Positions 51,101-58,574 of a stretch of DNA of 64,000 bases are shown piece by piece; the stretch's first letter is position 1; each line of letters opens with the position of its first letter. Position numbers and translations under genes: made by a program. The stretch spans positions 39,217,353 through 39,281,352 of the forward strand of contig CM060198.1 of assembly GCA_030549335.1 (NCBI GenBank). The letters run 5' to 3'. This DNA is from Pontederia crassipes. Its lineage: Eukaryota > Streptophyta > Magnoliopsida > Commelinales > Pontederiaceae. A model generated the notes under the pieces. That model did no database searches. It saw nothing but the letters and a program-made list of their open reading frames with translations, and was not told the origin of the DNA.

Positions 51101-51240
51101 TTTTTGACCTTCTTGGCTGAAAACACGAGAGAAAGGCGCGAGCGCGAAATTTCGCACCCTCGAAAAATTTTCGCCCGAGTCCATTTTTTCGTCCCAATCA
51201 TCTCACCATGCATCAACATGCACGAAAGCGTCGAAAATTT
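38600..51240. repeat. Large segmental copy of 11190-25470 within the array
   Basis: The monomer order follows 11190-25470 throughout. The offset starts at 27407 (near 38682), drops to 25520 (near 40227), rises to 26208 (near 45648) and falls to 25767 (near 46160). The jumps equal one 1888-bp unit missing, one 686-bp unit extra and one 441-bp unit missing here. Private point marks are shared on both sides of each jump. The first stretch (38682-39115) is also the end of the second HOR-C unit. Confidence 0.9.
45705..45735. repeat. Truncated monomer scar (single copy)
   Basis: The same TTTTTACCTAGAATCGTCCC junction seen twice near 19500 and 19941 occurs once here. It confirms homology of the two large blocks and shows that the 441-bp module was doubled in one block or lost from the other. 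Confidence 0.9.
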
Positions 51241-52080
51241 TGCATCTTTTGACAGCGTAAAAAATTTCGCATTTTTTGACCTTCTAGGCTGAAAACACGA
51301 GTAAAAGGCGCGCGCGCGAAATTTCGCACCCCCGAAAAATTTTCGCCCGAGTCCATTTTTTTGCCCCAATCATCTCACCATGCATCAACAGGCACGACAG
51401 TGTCGAAAATTTCGCATCTTTTGACAGCGTAAAAAATTTCGCATTTTTTGACCTTCTAGGATGAAATTACGAGTAAAAGGCGCGCGCGCGCGAAATTTCG
51501 CACACCCGAAAAATTTTCGACCGAGTCCATTTTTTCGTCCCAATCATCTCACCATGCATCAACATGCACGAAAGCGTCGAAAATTTCGCATCTTTTGACA
51601 ACGTAAAAAATTTCGCATTTTTTGACCTTCTAGGCTGAAAACACGAGTAAGAGGCGCGCGCGCGAAATTTCGCACCCCCGAAAAATTTTTGTCCGAGTCC
51701 ATTTTTTCGTCCCAATCATCTCACCATGCATCAACTGGCACGAAAGCGTCGAAAATTTTGCATCTTTTGACAGCGTAAAAAATTTTGCATTTTTTGACTT
51801 TTTAGGCTGAAAACACGAGTAAAAGGCACGCGCGCGAAATTTCGCACCCCCGGAAAATTTTTGCCCGAGTCCATTTTTTCGTCCCAATCATCTCACCATG
51901 AATCAATAGGCACGAAAACAACGAAAATTTAGCACCTTTTGACACCGTAAAAAATTTTGCGTTTTTTGACCTTCTTGGCTGAAAACACGAGAGAAAGGCG
52001 CGCGCGCGAAATTTCGCACCCCCGAAAAATTTTCACCCGAGTCCATTTTTTTGTCCCAATCATCTCACCATGCATCAACA
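51241..52080. repeat. Diverged right edge of the satellite array
   Basis: The last five monomers depart from the bulk flavours. There is GGATGAAATTACGAG near 51460, GTAAGAGGCGCG near 51647 and TTTGACTTTTTAGGC near 51795, then CCATGAATCAATAGGCACGAAAACAACG near 51897, GACACCGTAAAA near 51942 and TTTTCACCCGAG near 52030. The final monomer stops in CATCAACA at about 52080. More private changes toward the end are expected where unequal exchange rarely reaches. Confidence 0.85.
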
Positions 52081-52254
52081 GATGCGAAATTTAGTTAATT
52101 AGTTTAATTAAATTTTCTATAATTTGATCATGGCATGCATCATTTTTAGTCACTTTTAATCATAATTCCGGATTTATCAATTTTAATTATTAAAATCGCT
52201 GAATATTTTAATTGTGGATGGATTAACTATATTTTGATAATTATTTGTAGGAAA

Positions 52255-52740
52255 ATTCGAATCTCGGCCGAAATTCAAAGAAATTATTTCTTACGGCCGA
52301 GATTTGGCTTTACACCCAAGTCGTTACGGCCGAGATTCAAAAGGAGTAACAAGATTTAATTCTTTGTTACGGCTAAGATTTGAAGGAGTAAAGATAAATG
52401 ATTTTATCTTTTGGGCGTAATGGCATGAAGATAAAGATGTTACGACCGAAATTTGGAGGGCGTAATGGCATGAAGATGAAGGGTGTAACAATCAATCGAG
52501 TTTATCTTTGGGCGTAACAAGATAAAAATGAGTTTATCTTTGGGCGTAACAAGATAAAAGGATTTTTATCTTTTGGGAGTAATGGAAAGGAGTAAAGATA
52601 AAATATTTTCTTTACGGCCGAGACTCTAAGGGAGTAAAGATAAAAAGGATTTATCTTTGGGCGTAATGATAAAATGATTTATTTTTGGCCGAGTTTATCT
52701 TATAAATTTAAAGTTAACCGTACGATGTTACGGCTGAGAT
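52255..52740 (+). repeat. U3-like repeated GGCCGAGATT motifs
   Basis: About eight copies of a short motif near (TT)ACGGCCGAGATT are scattered here. Most are exact or one or two bases off: ATCTCGGCCGAAATT at 52261, ACGGCCGAGATTT at 52294, ACGGCCGAGATTC at 52326, ACGGCTAAGATTT at 52370, ACGACCGAAATTT at 52442, ACGGCCGAGACTC at 52613 and ACGGCTGAGATC at 52729. They alternate with GGGCGTAA and GGAGTAAAGATAAA. Such a cluster upstream of a TATA box is what an LTR enhancer region looks like. A regulatory role is inferred only from position. Confidence 0.65.
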
Positions 52741-52762
52741 CAAATTGAAGTCCGTCCGCACC

Positions 52763-52771
52763 CTATAAATA
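52763..52771 (+). promoter_or_regulatory. TATA box of the LTR promoter
   Basis: CTATAAATA fits the plant TATA consensus and sits between the AT-rich repeated part and a GC-richer stretch, the usual U3/R layout. A transcript would be expected to start about 30 bp downstream, near 52795-52805. Confidence 0.6.
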
Positions 52772-53164
52772 CGTGAAGAATCCATAGTTTCAAGGGGGTG
52801 CTCTGAAGTTCAGGTTCCTTCCACGGCGAGTCGTGAGCTCTGCAGGCTACGACCAAGAGGAGAGAGGTGCGACGGCTGGAGGTTGTTCGTGACCCTGATC
52901 AAGTCCGAGAGGCTGCCCGACTGTCTGCCCAATTCGAGAGCTCTACTTCTATTTTGGGTGTAATTCTTTCGATTATTATTGTTATTTTGTTATTATCTCT
53001 CCAGAATTTCTAGGATGAACTCCATGTTTTTAGGATTATTATTTTAGGAGATTATTAATTGAAGGGAAATGTTTGGACCCTATTTTATTTGCTTTAATCT
53101 TTTCTGATCAATTATTAATTGTGCTTAATGCTTTTATGTTAGTTAATTAAATTTCTGAATTAGG

Positions 53165-53450
53165 CTATACCAGTTTGTGGAGTGTTTAATTTCAGAATTT
53201 ATTATACTAATTATAATTGATTTTATTTAGAATTAATAATTGACATAAATTTGATAACTAGTGTGTGGAGAATCAAGTTTGTGTGGTCTATTAATCTATA
53301 CCAGTTTGTGGAGTGATTAATAGTCTAGAGAATCCAATTTAATGCATCTTAATTTTAATATGATTTTGGGGGTACCAGTCGTGGAGACTTCAATTCTTAT
53401 TAAATTAAGATAGTTCTATATGATTAAATTGAGGGATGCCAGTCGTGGAG
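53165..53450 (+). repeat. U5-like repeated CCAGT..GTGGAG motif, five copies
   Basis: CTATACCAGTTTGTGGAGTG occurs exactly at 53165-53184 and 53296-53315. Looser copies are AACTAGTGTGTGGAG at 53256, TACCAGTCGTGGAGAC at 53373 and TGCCAGTCGTGGAGAC at 53437. Spacing is irregular, 40-90 bp. The role is unknown; it may be a worn internal tandem repeat of the LTR. Confidence 0.7.
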
Positions 53451-53787
53451 ACCACAAGTTAATCATGTTAGATTACTTTAGGGAGACTCTAATCCATCTT
53501 TAAAGATTAAATTTATCTTTTATGGTTCAAATATTTATCCTGATCTATTTTCATCCTAAGGCCTAACTTCAACACCATTTTCTTATCATTATCTTATTTT
53601 CTTTAATTTATTTTATAAAACTCTTTTTCCAAAATTCCATGTTTATCCTCTCTTATTAATTTATAAATTCAGATATTGAATTAATAATATTCCTCGTGGG
53701 TTCGACACTCTTACTCCTTTTTACTATATTACTTGAGCGACTACTGCACTTGCTAGCAAATTTTATTGTTACAAATATACCGCATCA

Positions 53788-54293
53788 GCTAGCAAGACAA
53801 CAAGGGAGTTTAAACGACGACGCTACAAGCCGAAAGAAAGGCAAAGGCTACTAAGGCGAAAGGGGCTACCCTAACAAGCCAGAAGCCGCAGCTCCTAGTC
53901 CGTGTCAATGAAAGCCGGACCATAGCAGGCAGAATGAGCTCCAAGAAAGAGCTACCCGCTACAACAGCTACATTAGCATTCGCAGTAGGAATAAGAGCTA
54001 AAAGCCTTTCAGCAAAACCTCCTACCAAAGCTGCCCTAACCGCTCACCGGTTCACCCTTTTGCCCAACTTGCAAGGACCCACCCACGACCGCGCCTTGCC
54101 CCTCTTCTCGTGCCAGTAAAAGTAGAGACGACGAGAAGAGGCCTCCTCCTGTGACATAGGAATGGAACCTATGCCATTGAAGTGCTTCTTTCTTAAAGGT
54201 TCATCCCAGATACATGGCTTAACTTACATACCCGGGCCCGGCTCAACATTCTTGGAAAACAATCGAATCTAGGCTTTTCAATGCCTTGGCCAT
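53788..54293. other. Spacer between LTR and ccmB
   Basis: Mitochondrial-type spacer with no recognisable gene. It begins GCTAGCAA, the same 8-mer found in the LTR at 53752-53759. A strong hairpin lies at 54101-54141. Two short open frames of 72 and 61 codons overlap on opposite strands and show no family likeness. Confidence 0.6.
54101..54141 (-). terminator. Stem-loop downstream of ccmB
   Basis: CCTCTTCTCGT at 54101-54111 pairs perfectly with ACGAGAAGAGG at 54131-54141, giving an 11-bp stem with a 19-base loop. It lies about 150 bases beyond the ccmB stop on its transcribed strand. Plant mitochondrial transcripts often end at or near stem-loops, so it is a candidate 3'-end signal in the source genome. 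Function here is inference. Confidence 0.4.
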
Positions 54294-54914
54294 TCAATCT
54301 TGTGAACTAATCGAGACCGAAATTGGATAAGGAGATACGAACGGAGAGGAATAACCAATCGATGAAAGAACATGAAACCATTCTGTTTCAATAGAGGTAC
54401 GGGAAACGGTTGGGGGCAATGAAGTAGGTGAAGTGGTTGGATTTAGCAAGCTGTTCCAACCACTGCTGGATGTGATTCCAAGAGCCGAACGAGAATGAAT
54501 ACCACACAGAAGAGTCAAGACCGGGCTCCCTAATAGAATGTTTAACCGATCCATTCCGGATCGATCGAATTGGTACAGAAGTTGTAACATGGGAAAACCA
54601 CGGAAAACACGACTTATTTGAATAACCCGGTGACCTGCCAATTGTAGAAGTAGGATCTTTGGCAAGCAATAAGCACTTAAATAATACAATTCGAGTGTAC
54701 CAGATTCTTTCTCATTTCGAGGAAAAGGTTCGGGAGGAAAGGGAAACAACGGAGGGATCCGAATCGGACCTAAATGGGAATGACATGAAAAGTCTTTTTC
54801 AAAACCTATCATTAAGGGCGTTACGACGATATACGAAAGGAATAAAAAAAAACTCGTGATTGGTGTGGAGGGGAAGATCTGCTTATAAAATAGTTCAAGA
54901 AAGAGTCGTCTCAT
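54294..54914 (-). CDS. ccmB: CcmB, mitochondrial cytochrome c maturation ABC transporter channel (probable NUMT copy)
   Basis: The 206-codon frame runs from ATG at 54914 to TGA at 54294 and has the usual length of plant mitochondrial CcmB. I chose this start because MRRLFLELF is the family N-terminus; an in-frame ATG seven codons upstream is not needed. CcmB is the membrane subunit of the CcmAB transporter of system I cytochrome c maturation in the inner membrane. Visible family landmarks are the hydrophobic segment at about residues 15-38 (including LFLSYIVVTPLM), the conserved block at 40-70 ending PFPPEPFPRNEK, LELYYLSAYCLPK at about 75-87, FDRSGMDRLN near 117-126 and a C-terminal serine-rich segment. 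Many S and P codons sit where editing would give L, F or S, so the copy is unedited. There is no stop or frameshift. In this setting it is probably a recent, untranscribed nuclear copy, though the frame alone cannot tell it from the organelle gene. Confidence 0.9.
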   Translation of the reverse strand: MRRLFLELFYKQIFPSTPITSFFLFLSYIVVTPLMIGFEKDFSCHSHLGPIRIPPLFPFPPEPFPRNEKESGTLELYYLSAYCLPKILLLQLAGHRVIQISRVFRGFPMLQLLYQFDRSGMDRLNILLGSPVLTLLCGIHSRSALGITSSSGWNSLLNPTTSPTSLPPTVSRTSIETEWFHVLSSIGYSSPFVSPYPISVSISSQD

Positions 54915-54933
54915 TTCTCGTTCTTTCGAATTC

Positions 54934-54989
54934 ATTCCTCGGTAGGAGGCGATCCCTCTTCTACCGATTCCTCGGTAGGAGGCGATCCC
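54934..54989. repeat. 23-bp direct repeat just upstream of ccmB
   Basis: ATTCCTCGGTAGGAGGCGAT plus CCC occurs at 54934-54956 and again at 54967-54989, a spacing of 33 bp. It lies 20 bases upstream of the ccmB start, in the 5' leader on the minus strand. The role is unknown. Confidence 0.85.
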
Positions 54990-55203
54990 GCTTCGCAGGA
55001 GCGCTTATGCCACTCGCTTAAGCTGGGGGCGGTTTTAAGGGAATTGAAAGGAGGGGTCCATAAAGACGTAAACTGCTCATTTTTCTTTTCCCGGAAAGAC
55101 TTTGTCGGAAATCTTAGGTTGGGTTGGTCCAACCAAGAAAGACATGGGAGTGAAAGGGAACAAGCGGAGGCTCGAAAGCCGGAGCACGGCTCGAAAGCCT
55201 CCA
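54990..55203. other. ccmB upstream spacer
   Basis: A minus-strand frame of 90 codons (54932-55204) covers this stretch but includes the 33-bp direct repeat and resembles no family I know. No rpl10 remnant, which precedes ccmB in some plant mitochondrial genomes, was seen. Confidence 0.5.
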
Positions 55204-55330
55204 CGCGCTAGGGAACAAGCGTAGGCGTTCTCGCCGGAGCGCGCTAGGGAACAAGCTCCGGCTTTCTCGCCGGAGCGCGCTAGGGAACAAGCTCCGGCTC
55301 TAAAGCCGGAGCGCGCTAGGCCGGCTTTCT
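55204..55330. repeat. 36-bp tandem repeat with hairpin potential, about 3.5 copies
   Basis: CGCGCTAGGGAACAAGC starts at 55204, 55240 and 55276, and a cut copy starts at 55312, so the period is exactly 36. Within units, GCTCCGGCT and AGCCGGAGC pair around a short loop (55289-55310), so the array can fold into a row of hairpins. GC-rich hairpin repeats of this kind are common in plant mitochondrial spacers. Confidence 0.88.
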
Positions 55331-56335
55331 CGCAGCTCGGAGTTTTCCTCGCTGCTCTCCCTAAACTTTATCGCCGGAGCGCGCCGCTGCTTTCCGTTTT
55401 CTCGCTTGGGTTAAGTCAAGCTTTCTTTTAGAGACAGTAGGTTACACTGAACACCAAGCCAATCTCTTCTAAAAAGAAGCAACTCCATCTCCTGACGTGA
55501 ACGGACGCTTTCTCATTAGACTGTTCTAACCGAAGAAAGCTTTTCTTTGTTTACTCAGGCAAAGACGACCTTCTTTTCTTATGAAATTGAAAGTGTGATC
55601 GAGGGCGGTACACTTTTCCCCAATATGAGATAGGTTGCAGCTATAGTAAGAACTCCAACTGGGCCAATATAGTTGAAACCATGACCATCTATCTTTTTCT
55701 CTTTATATCGTCGAAATAGATTATTATTATATTAAGATATATCAATCTATATATAGATAGGGCTTTCACCGCCTCTGACGGAAAAAAGAAATAGGAGTAC
55801 TTAAGGTAAGGCAGAAAGCACAAAATCAAGCAAGCGTACTAGATTAGACAGTAGTTGCGAGCTGAAGTGATTCTAGTGTTAGAATGATGAATTCCATGTG
55901 TTAAGCATATAGCACATTCATCAATAGAAGAAGAAGTAGCTGCCAATCGCTTAGTTCCGAGTTCATACTTTGATTCATTCTAGCTCTTAGGGATGGAATA
56001 AGATATAATAGAGAGAGGGCTTAGTACACGTGGGACTTATGCCTTTCTTTTCGGATCAATGAGACAAGGAGTTACTCAGAACTTAAGTTAGGGCCTTTGC
56101 CAAAGGAATGGGACCCCTTCGTCGCGAGTCAATCCCAGTAGAGGGCCCTAAAGAATGGAATTTCTTTCCTTAGTAGTTAGTTGCCTCTTTGACTCTGAGC
56201 ACAGAAGGGGAAGTGAATCAAATCAGAAAGCAACACAGAAGATAAGAGGCTGCAGATGGACCAGAAGAAGCTGTTGTCGCAATTGAAGAAGAAGGAACTG
56301 CACATTCACAATGGCAAGAGCAAGACATTTCAAGA
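55331..56335. other. Mitochondrial-type spacer
   Basis: No gene is recognised. An AT-rich stretch lies at 55720-55760. On the minus strand a 45-codon frame without an ATG ends at TAA 55579 and is hydrophobic at its end (GPVGVLTIAATYLILG). It may be the tail of an old gene fragment, but I cannot assign it. No tRNA-like T arm was found. Confidence 0.5.
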
Positions 56336-56740
56336 ATGGGTTGTTCTCAGAGATGCTACATAAGTGCTGTTAGGACTAATCCATATATAAGAAAGGATGC
56401 TAGAGACTTCAGCTGCCCTAATAGAATGTTTAACCGTCAACAACTTTTGAATCAAAGCGCTTTTACCCTGGTTCTATTAGTTCAATCAGATCTAGGGGCT
56501 TTCCCGCTTCAATCTGCAACTTTCTCAAAGACCGGGCTAATTGCCCTAAGGCAAAGAACTGATGCCACTTGTCCTGAGCAGCTAACTGTAATGTCTTTAC
56601 CGATGCGCCCCTTTCTTGATTTAGGAGTTCGACACCCGGTTAAATATGTCTATCGCAGCAAATCCTTCTCACAGTCTATAGCCTTCGACCTTGCTTTTCA
56701 TAGCCTTATTTACCAGGAAATATCATCTGGCATCTCTTAG
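56336..56740 (+). CDS. Unassigned mitochondrial open frame, 134 codons, with a ccmB-derived 21-mer
   Basis: ATG at 56336 to TAG at 56738 is open for 134 codons. I do not recognise the protein. It has a moderately hydrophobic stretch at about residues 38-50 (QSAFTLVLLVQSDLG) and no clear domain. Bases 56416-56436 are identical to 54528-54548, a 21-bp piece of ccmB, here read from the opposite strand and giving CPNRMFNR. Plant mitochondrial genomes often hold chimeric frames assembled from pieces of genes and spacer. That, rather than a conserved gene, is the most likely explanation. Expression is unknown, and in a nuclear copy none is expected. Confidence 0.25.
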   Translation: MGCSQRCYISAVRTNPYIRKDARDFSCPNRMFNRQQLLNQSAFTLVLLVQSDLGAFPLQSATFSKTGLIALRQRTDATCPEQLTVMSLPMRPFLDLGVRHPVKYVYRSKSFSQSIAFDLAFHSLIYQEISSGIS

Positions 56741-57513
56741 CAAGAAGGTTTCGAATTCCTAGCTTGAAGGTGGCGAGAGGGCCCAAGGGATGCTTACCGA
56801 AGTGAAATGTTAACTACTGGAATAAGAAGACCGGTGGGACCCCATAGAACCCGGGGAATTTGGGATTGAAAGTCTCTAGGTACCAAGGGCCTTTGAAACT
56901 ATCTCAAATGGGGCGCCCACCGGTTTTGCTGCTTAAAGAGGGGTTTATTTACCTGCCGACGCTGGCTCGTCGAGACCTCCATGCGCTCTTCTCTTTTCAG
57001 CTTTGACATGACATTAGAATACGCACATGGATTCGAAACCTTGTCCCATTCGATACCATCTTCTTTTACTATTCAACCTGCTACTCGCTTGTGGCTTGTG
57101 CTAATGCGACTCGGGAATGAGGGCAGGCAACTACTTGCTCTTTGTCCCGAACTCGGTAGCTAATAAGTCGAACTGCTTCCTATGATCACTCGACTCTACC
57201 CCAAGAGCTCCGCTGCGAAGGGGTCTTGCCTCGCTTCTGTCTTAGCTTAGGATAGTTATAGTTATAACGTCCGGTCTTATTAGGATATATATTGGATGTC
57301 AGTCCCCGGTTACTCGCTTTCAAGCGGCCTTCAGGCCTCCTTCCCCCGCAACTACAGCATTAAGAACAGAACTAGAACTGCCAAGCTATTTTAGAATATA
57401 ACTGCTGTTCCCGTCCTGCCCGCCTATAAGTAGAACTATAGAGGTCAACTCGAAACCATGAATTCCTCCTATTCCAATTCTCAAGTCATACGATTTGAAT
57501 ACGGACCCTTCTT
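56741..57513. other. Mitochondrial-type spacer
   Basis: No recognised gene, tRNA or repeat. A 60-codon plus-strand frame at 56981-57163 has no family likeness and is most likely chance. Confidence 0.5.
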
Positions 57514-57780
57514 TTGTCTTTGAGCCTGCCTTTAGGTAGCTATAAAGGGCATGGAAGTCCCCCTTCTTCTCAAGCAGGAAAGCCCGCGTATTCTTATTCT
57601 AATGTCCATTGGAGCTTCTCTTTTCTTCCCGCTATCTGGCTGTTCTATTTATACGTCTGTTCCCTTTCAACTTCACTTTATGAATCCGCCAGGTCTCTTT
57701 CTTTTATCCTTTCTACTTCTGTTACAGTAGCTATAGTTGTAATGGCAATTACAAGGTTATGCAGGTCTCCTTCTCATTGA
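57514..57780 (+). CDS. Unassigned small hydrophobic open frame, 88 codons
   Basis: ATG at 57514 to TGA at 57778. Two hydrophobic stretches could span a membrane: about residues 37-54 (FLPAIWLFYLYVCSLSTS) and 63-80 (LSFILSTSVTVAIVVMAI). The codons are rich in S, L and Y, as in plant mitochondrial spacer frames generally. I recognise no family. It lies about 600 bases beyond the nad4 stop and on the opposite strand. It is probably a chance frame. Confidence 0.2.
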   Translation: MSLSLPLGSYKGHGSPPSSQAGKPAYSYSNVHWSFSFLPAIWLFYLYVCSLSTSLYESARSLSFILSTSVTVAIVVMAITRLCRSPSH

Positions 57781-58378
57781 GTAGCCTATACTTTGGAATT
57801 TCAGTAGTGAAATCGGCCTTAGCATAGAACGTTTACCGCTTGCCTTACTAATAATCGGGAATCTGAACAGGCAACTATGAGACTAATTTCCCATTGTCCC
57901 GAGCAAGTTACTGCGTACCTGAAGTGAGTGTGCCCATCAACTTAGGATATCCCCTCCTTTCTTTTTTCTTTGCAGCTGCCATAAAAGTCAAGCCTTAGAT
58001 TCTAACAGGAATCTCACCGCCTGCTCCCCTTATAAGATACTTGCTACTAAGGTTCTGAAAGAAGGCAGCTAAATCCGCAATAGAAGATAACTCCAGATCT
58101 ATGAATAGCCAACAAAGAGCCTTCTTCTAACTAGGAGAGTAAGCAAGCTACCGGAAGCGAAGCTTCTGTTCTGGCTCCCCCCTTTTCATTTCCAATTCCT
58201 CCTTTTCGTTCTACGACGGTGGAGCAATCCGAACTCTCAACAGAATAGAAAAAAGAGGGCCGCAGACGTGTAGACACCTCAACGAACTCATGTGGACACT
58301 CCTCAGCCCGAGGACAATCAATCTCTCAAATACACATTAAGAATGAAGACACGTTTTTCTTTTCTTTGCTGATTCCTC
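57781..58378. other. Spacer downstream of nad4
   Basis: This lies 3' of nad4 on its coding strand. No gene or strong stem-loop was identified. Confidence 0.5.
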
Positions 58379-58467
58379 TCAATGAAATTGGCCATGTTGC
58401 ACTAAGTTACTTACGGATGTATGCATGCAGTCCGGAAAGACTTTGGGGTGAACACCCATCCGAACAA
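58379..58467 (-). pseudogene. nad4: nad4 exon 4 (last exon), mitochondrial-derived
   Basis: The 89 bases read in frame as the C-terminus of NADH dehydrogenase subunit 4, a proton-pumping membrane subunit of complex I. They give ...VRMGVHPKVFPDCMHTSV, then SNLVQHGQFH and TGA at 58381-58379. The length equals the usual 89-base last exon of angiosperm nad4. CGG, CAC and CCG stand where C-to-U editing would give W, Y and L, so the exon is unedited genomic DNA. The 3' splice junction follows TAC at 58468. The exon itself is intact. I call it part of a pseudogene because exon 3 of the same copy is frameshifted. Confidence 0.9.
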
Positions 58468-58540
58468 GTAGGGTCAATAGTTCAGCATTTAGGCCTAACA
58501 TTTAGCAAAAAACAAATCTTTAACCCAACAAGTGCTCTCC

Positions 58541-58574
58541 GAACCAAGCTAGATAGTCTCCTATCACTAGGCTC
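58541..58574 (-). other. Group II intron domain V of nad4 intron 3
   Basis: On the minus strand this is GAGCCTAGTGATAG, then GAGA, then CTATCTAGCTTGGTTC. It has the canonical length of 34 bases, the AGC catalytic triad in GAGCC, a GNRA-like cap and a two-base bulge. Domain V is the catalytic core of group II splicing. Its good state means the intron had no time to decay. Confidence 0.85.

Larger units (their letters stand above)
1..52080. repeat. Satellite array, ~172-bp monomer, about 300 copies
   Basis: The same ~172-bp sequence recurs without interruption from base 1 to about 52080, always in one orientation, and continues past the left edge. The motifs CCATGCATCAACA, TTTTGACAGCGTAAAAAATTT and TAGGCTGAAAACACGAG come round once per monomer. 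Copies differ by diagnostic substitutions, which define several monomer flavours: one with ATTTTTTGACCTTCTAGG, one with TTTACCTTCTAGG and ACACGTGT, one with GCGTTTTTTGACCTTCTTGG and GAGAGAAAGG, and one with TTTTGCCTCTTTTGACAG. Long tandem arrays of 150-180-bp units are typical of plant centromeric or subtelomeric satellites. Which of these applies cannot be read from the sequence. No coding gene was found. The open frames of 60-169 codons on both strands are monomer sequence. Confidence 0.98.
52080..53787 (+). mobile_element. LTR-retrotransposon long terminal repeat, probably a solo or cut LTR
   Basis: The sequence changes abruptly from satellite to AT-rich DNA at about 52081 and to mitochondrial-type DNA at 53788. 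It starts (A)GATGCG and ends CGCATCA, so it has a 6-bp inverted terminus and the CA end expected of an LTR; the leading T of TGATGCG would be an A here. Inside are, in order, an upstream part with repeated GGCCGAGATT motifs, a TATA box at 52764, a GC-richer stretch at 52790-52950 and an AT-rich 3' part. The 3' part includes CCTCGTGGGTTCGAC, a kind of sequence often seen near the end of plant Ty3/Gypsy LTRs. No primer-binding site, gag or pol follows. The 5 bp on either side do not match. The family is not identified. Confidence 0.7.

Noticed and set aside
1..52080. Many open frames of 60-169 codons on both strands of the satellite, sharing peptides such as MGRKNGLGQKFFGGAKF
   Set aside because: They follow the monomer exactly. 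Since 172 is one more than a multiple of three, a stop-poor monomer is read in all three frames over three copies, giving long frames without selection. There are no promoters, no consistent starts, and every indel changes the frame.
1..52080. CRISPR-like array of regular repeats
   Set aside because: The whole 172-bp unit is repeated, with no unique spacers, and the context is a eukaryotic satellite.
53788..53830. Primer-binding site of a retrotransposon after the LTR
   Set aside because: GCTAGCAAGACAACAAGGG is not the complement of a tRNA 3' end that I know, and no gag or pol follows.
56740..57040. Possible tRNA T arms at GGTTTCGAATTCC and GGATTCGAAACC
   Set aside because: The flanking bases do not form the five-pair T stem, and no acceptor, D or anticodon arms could be drawn.
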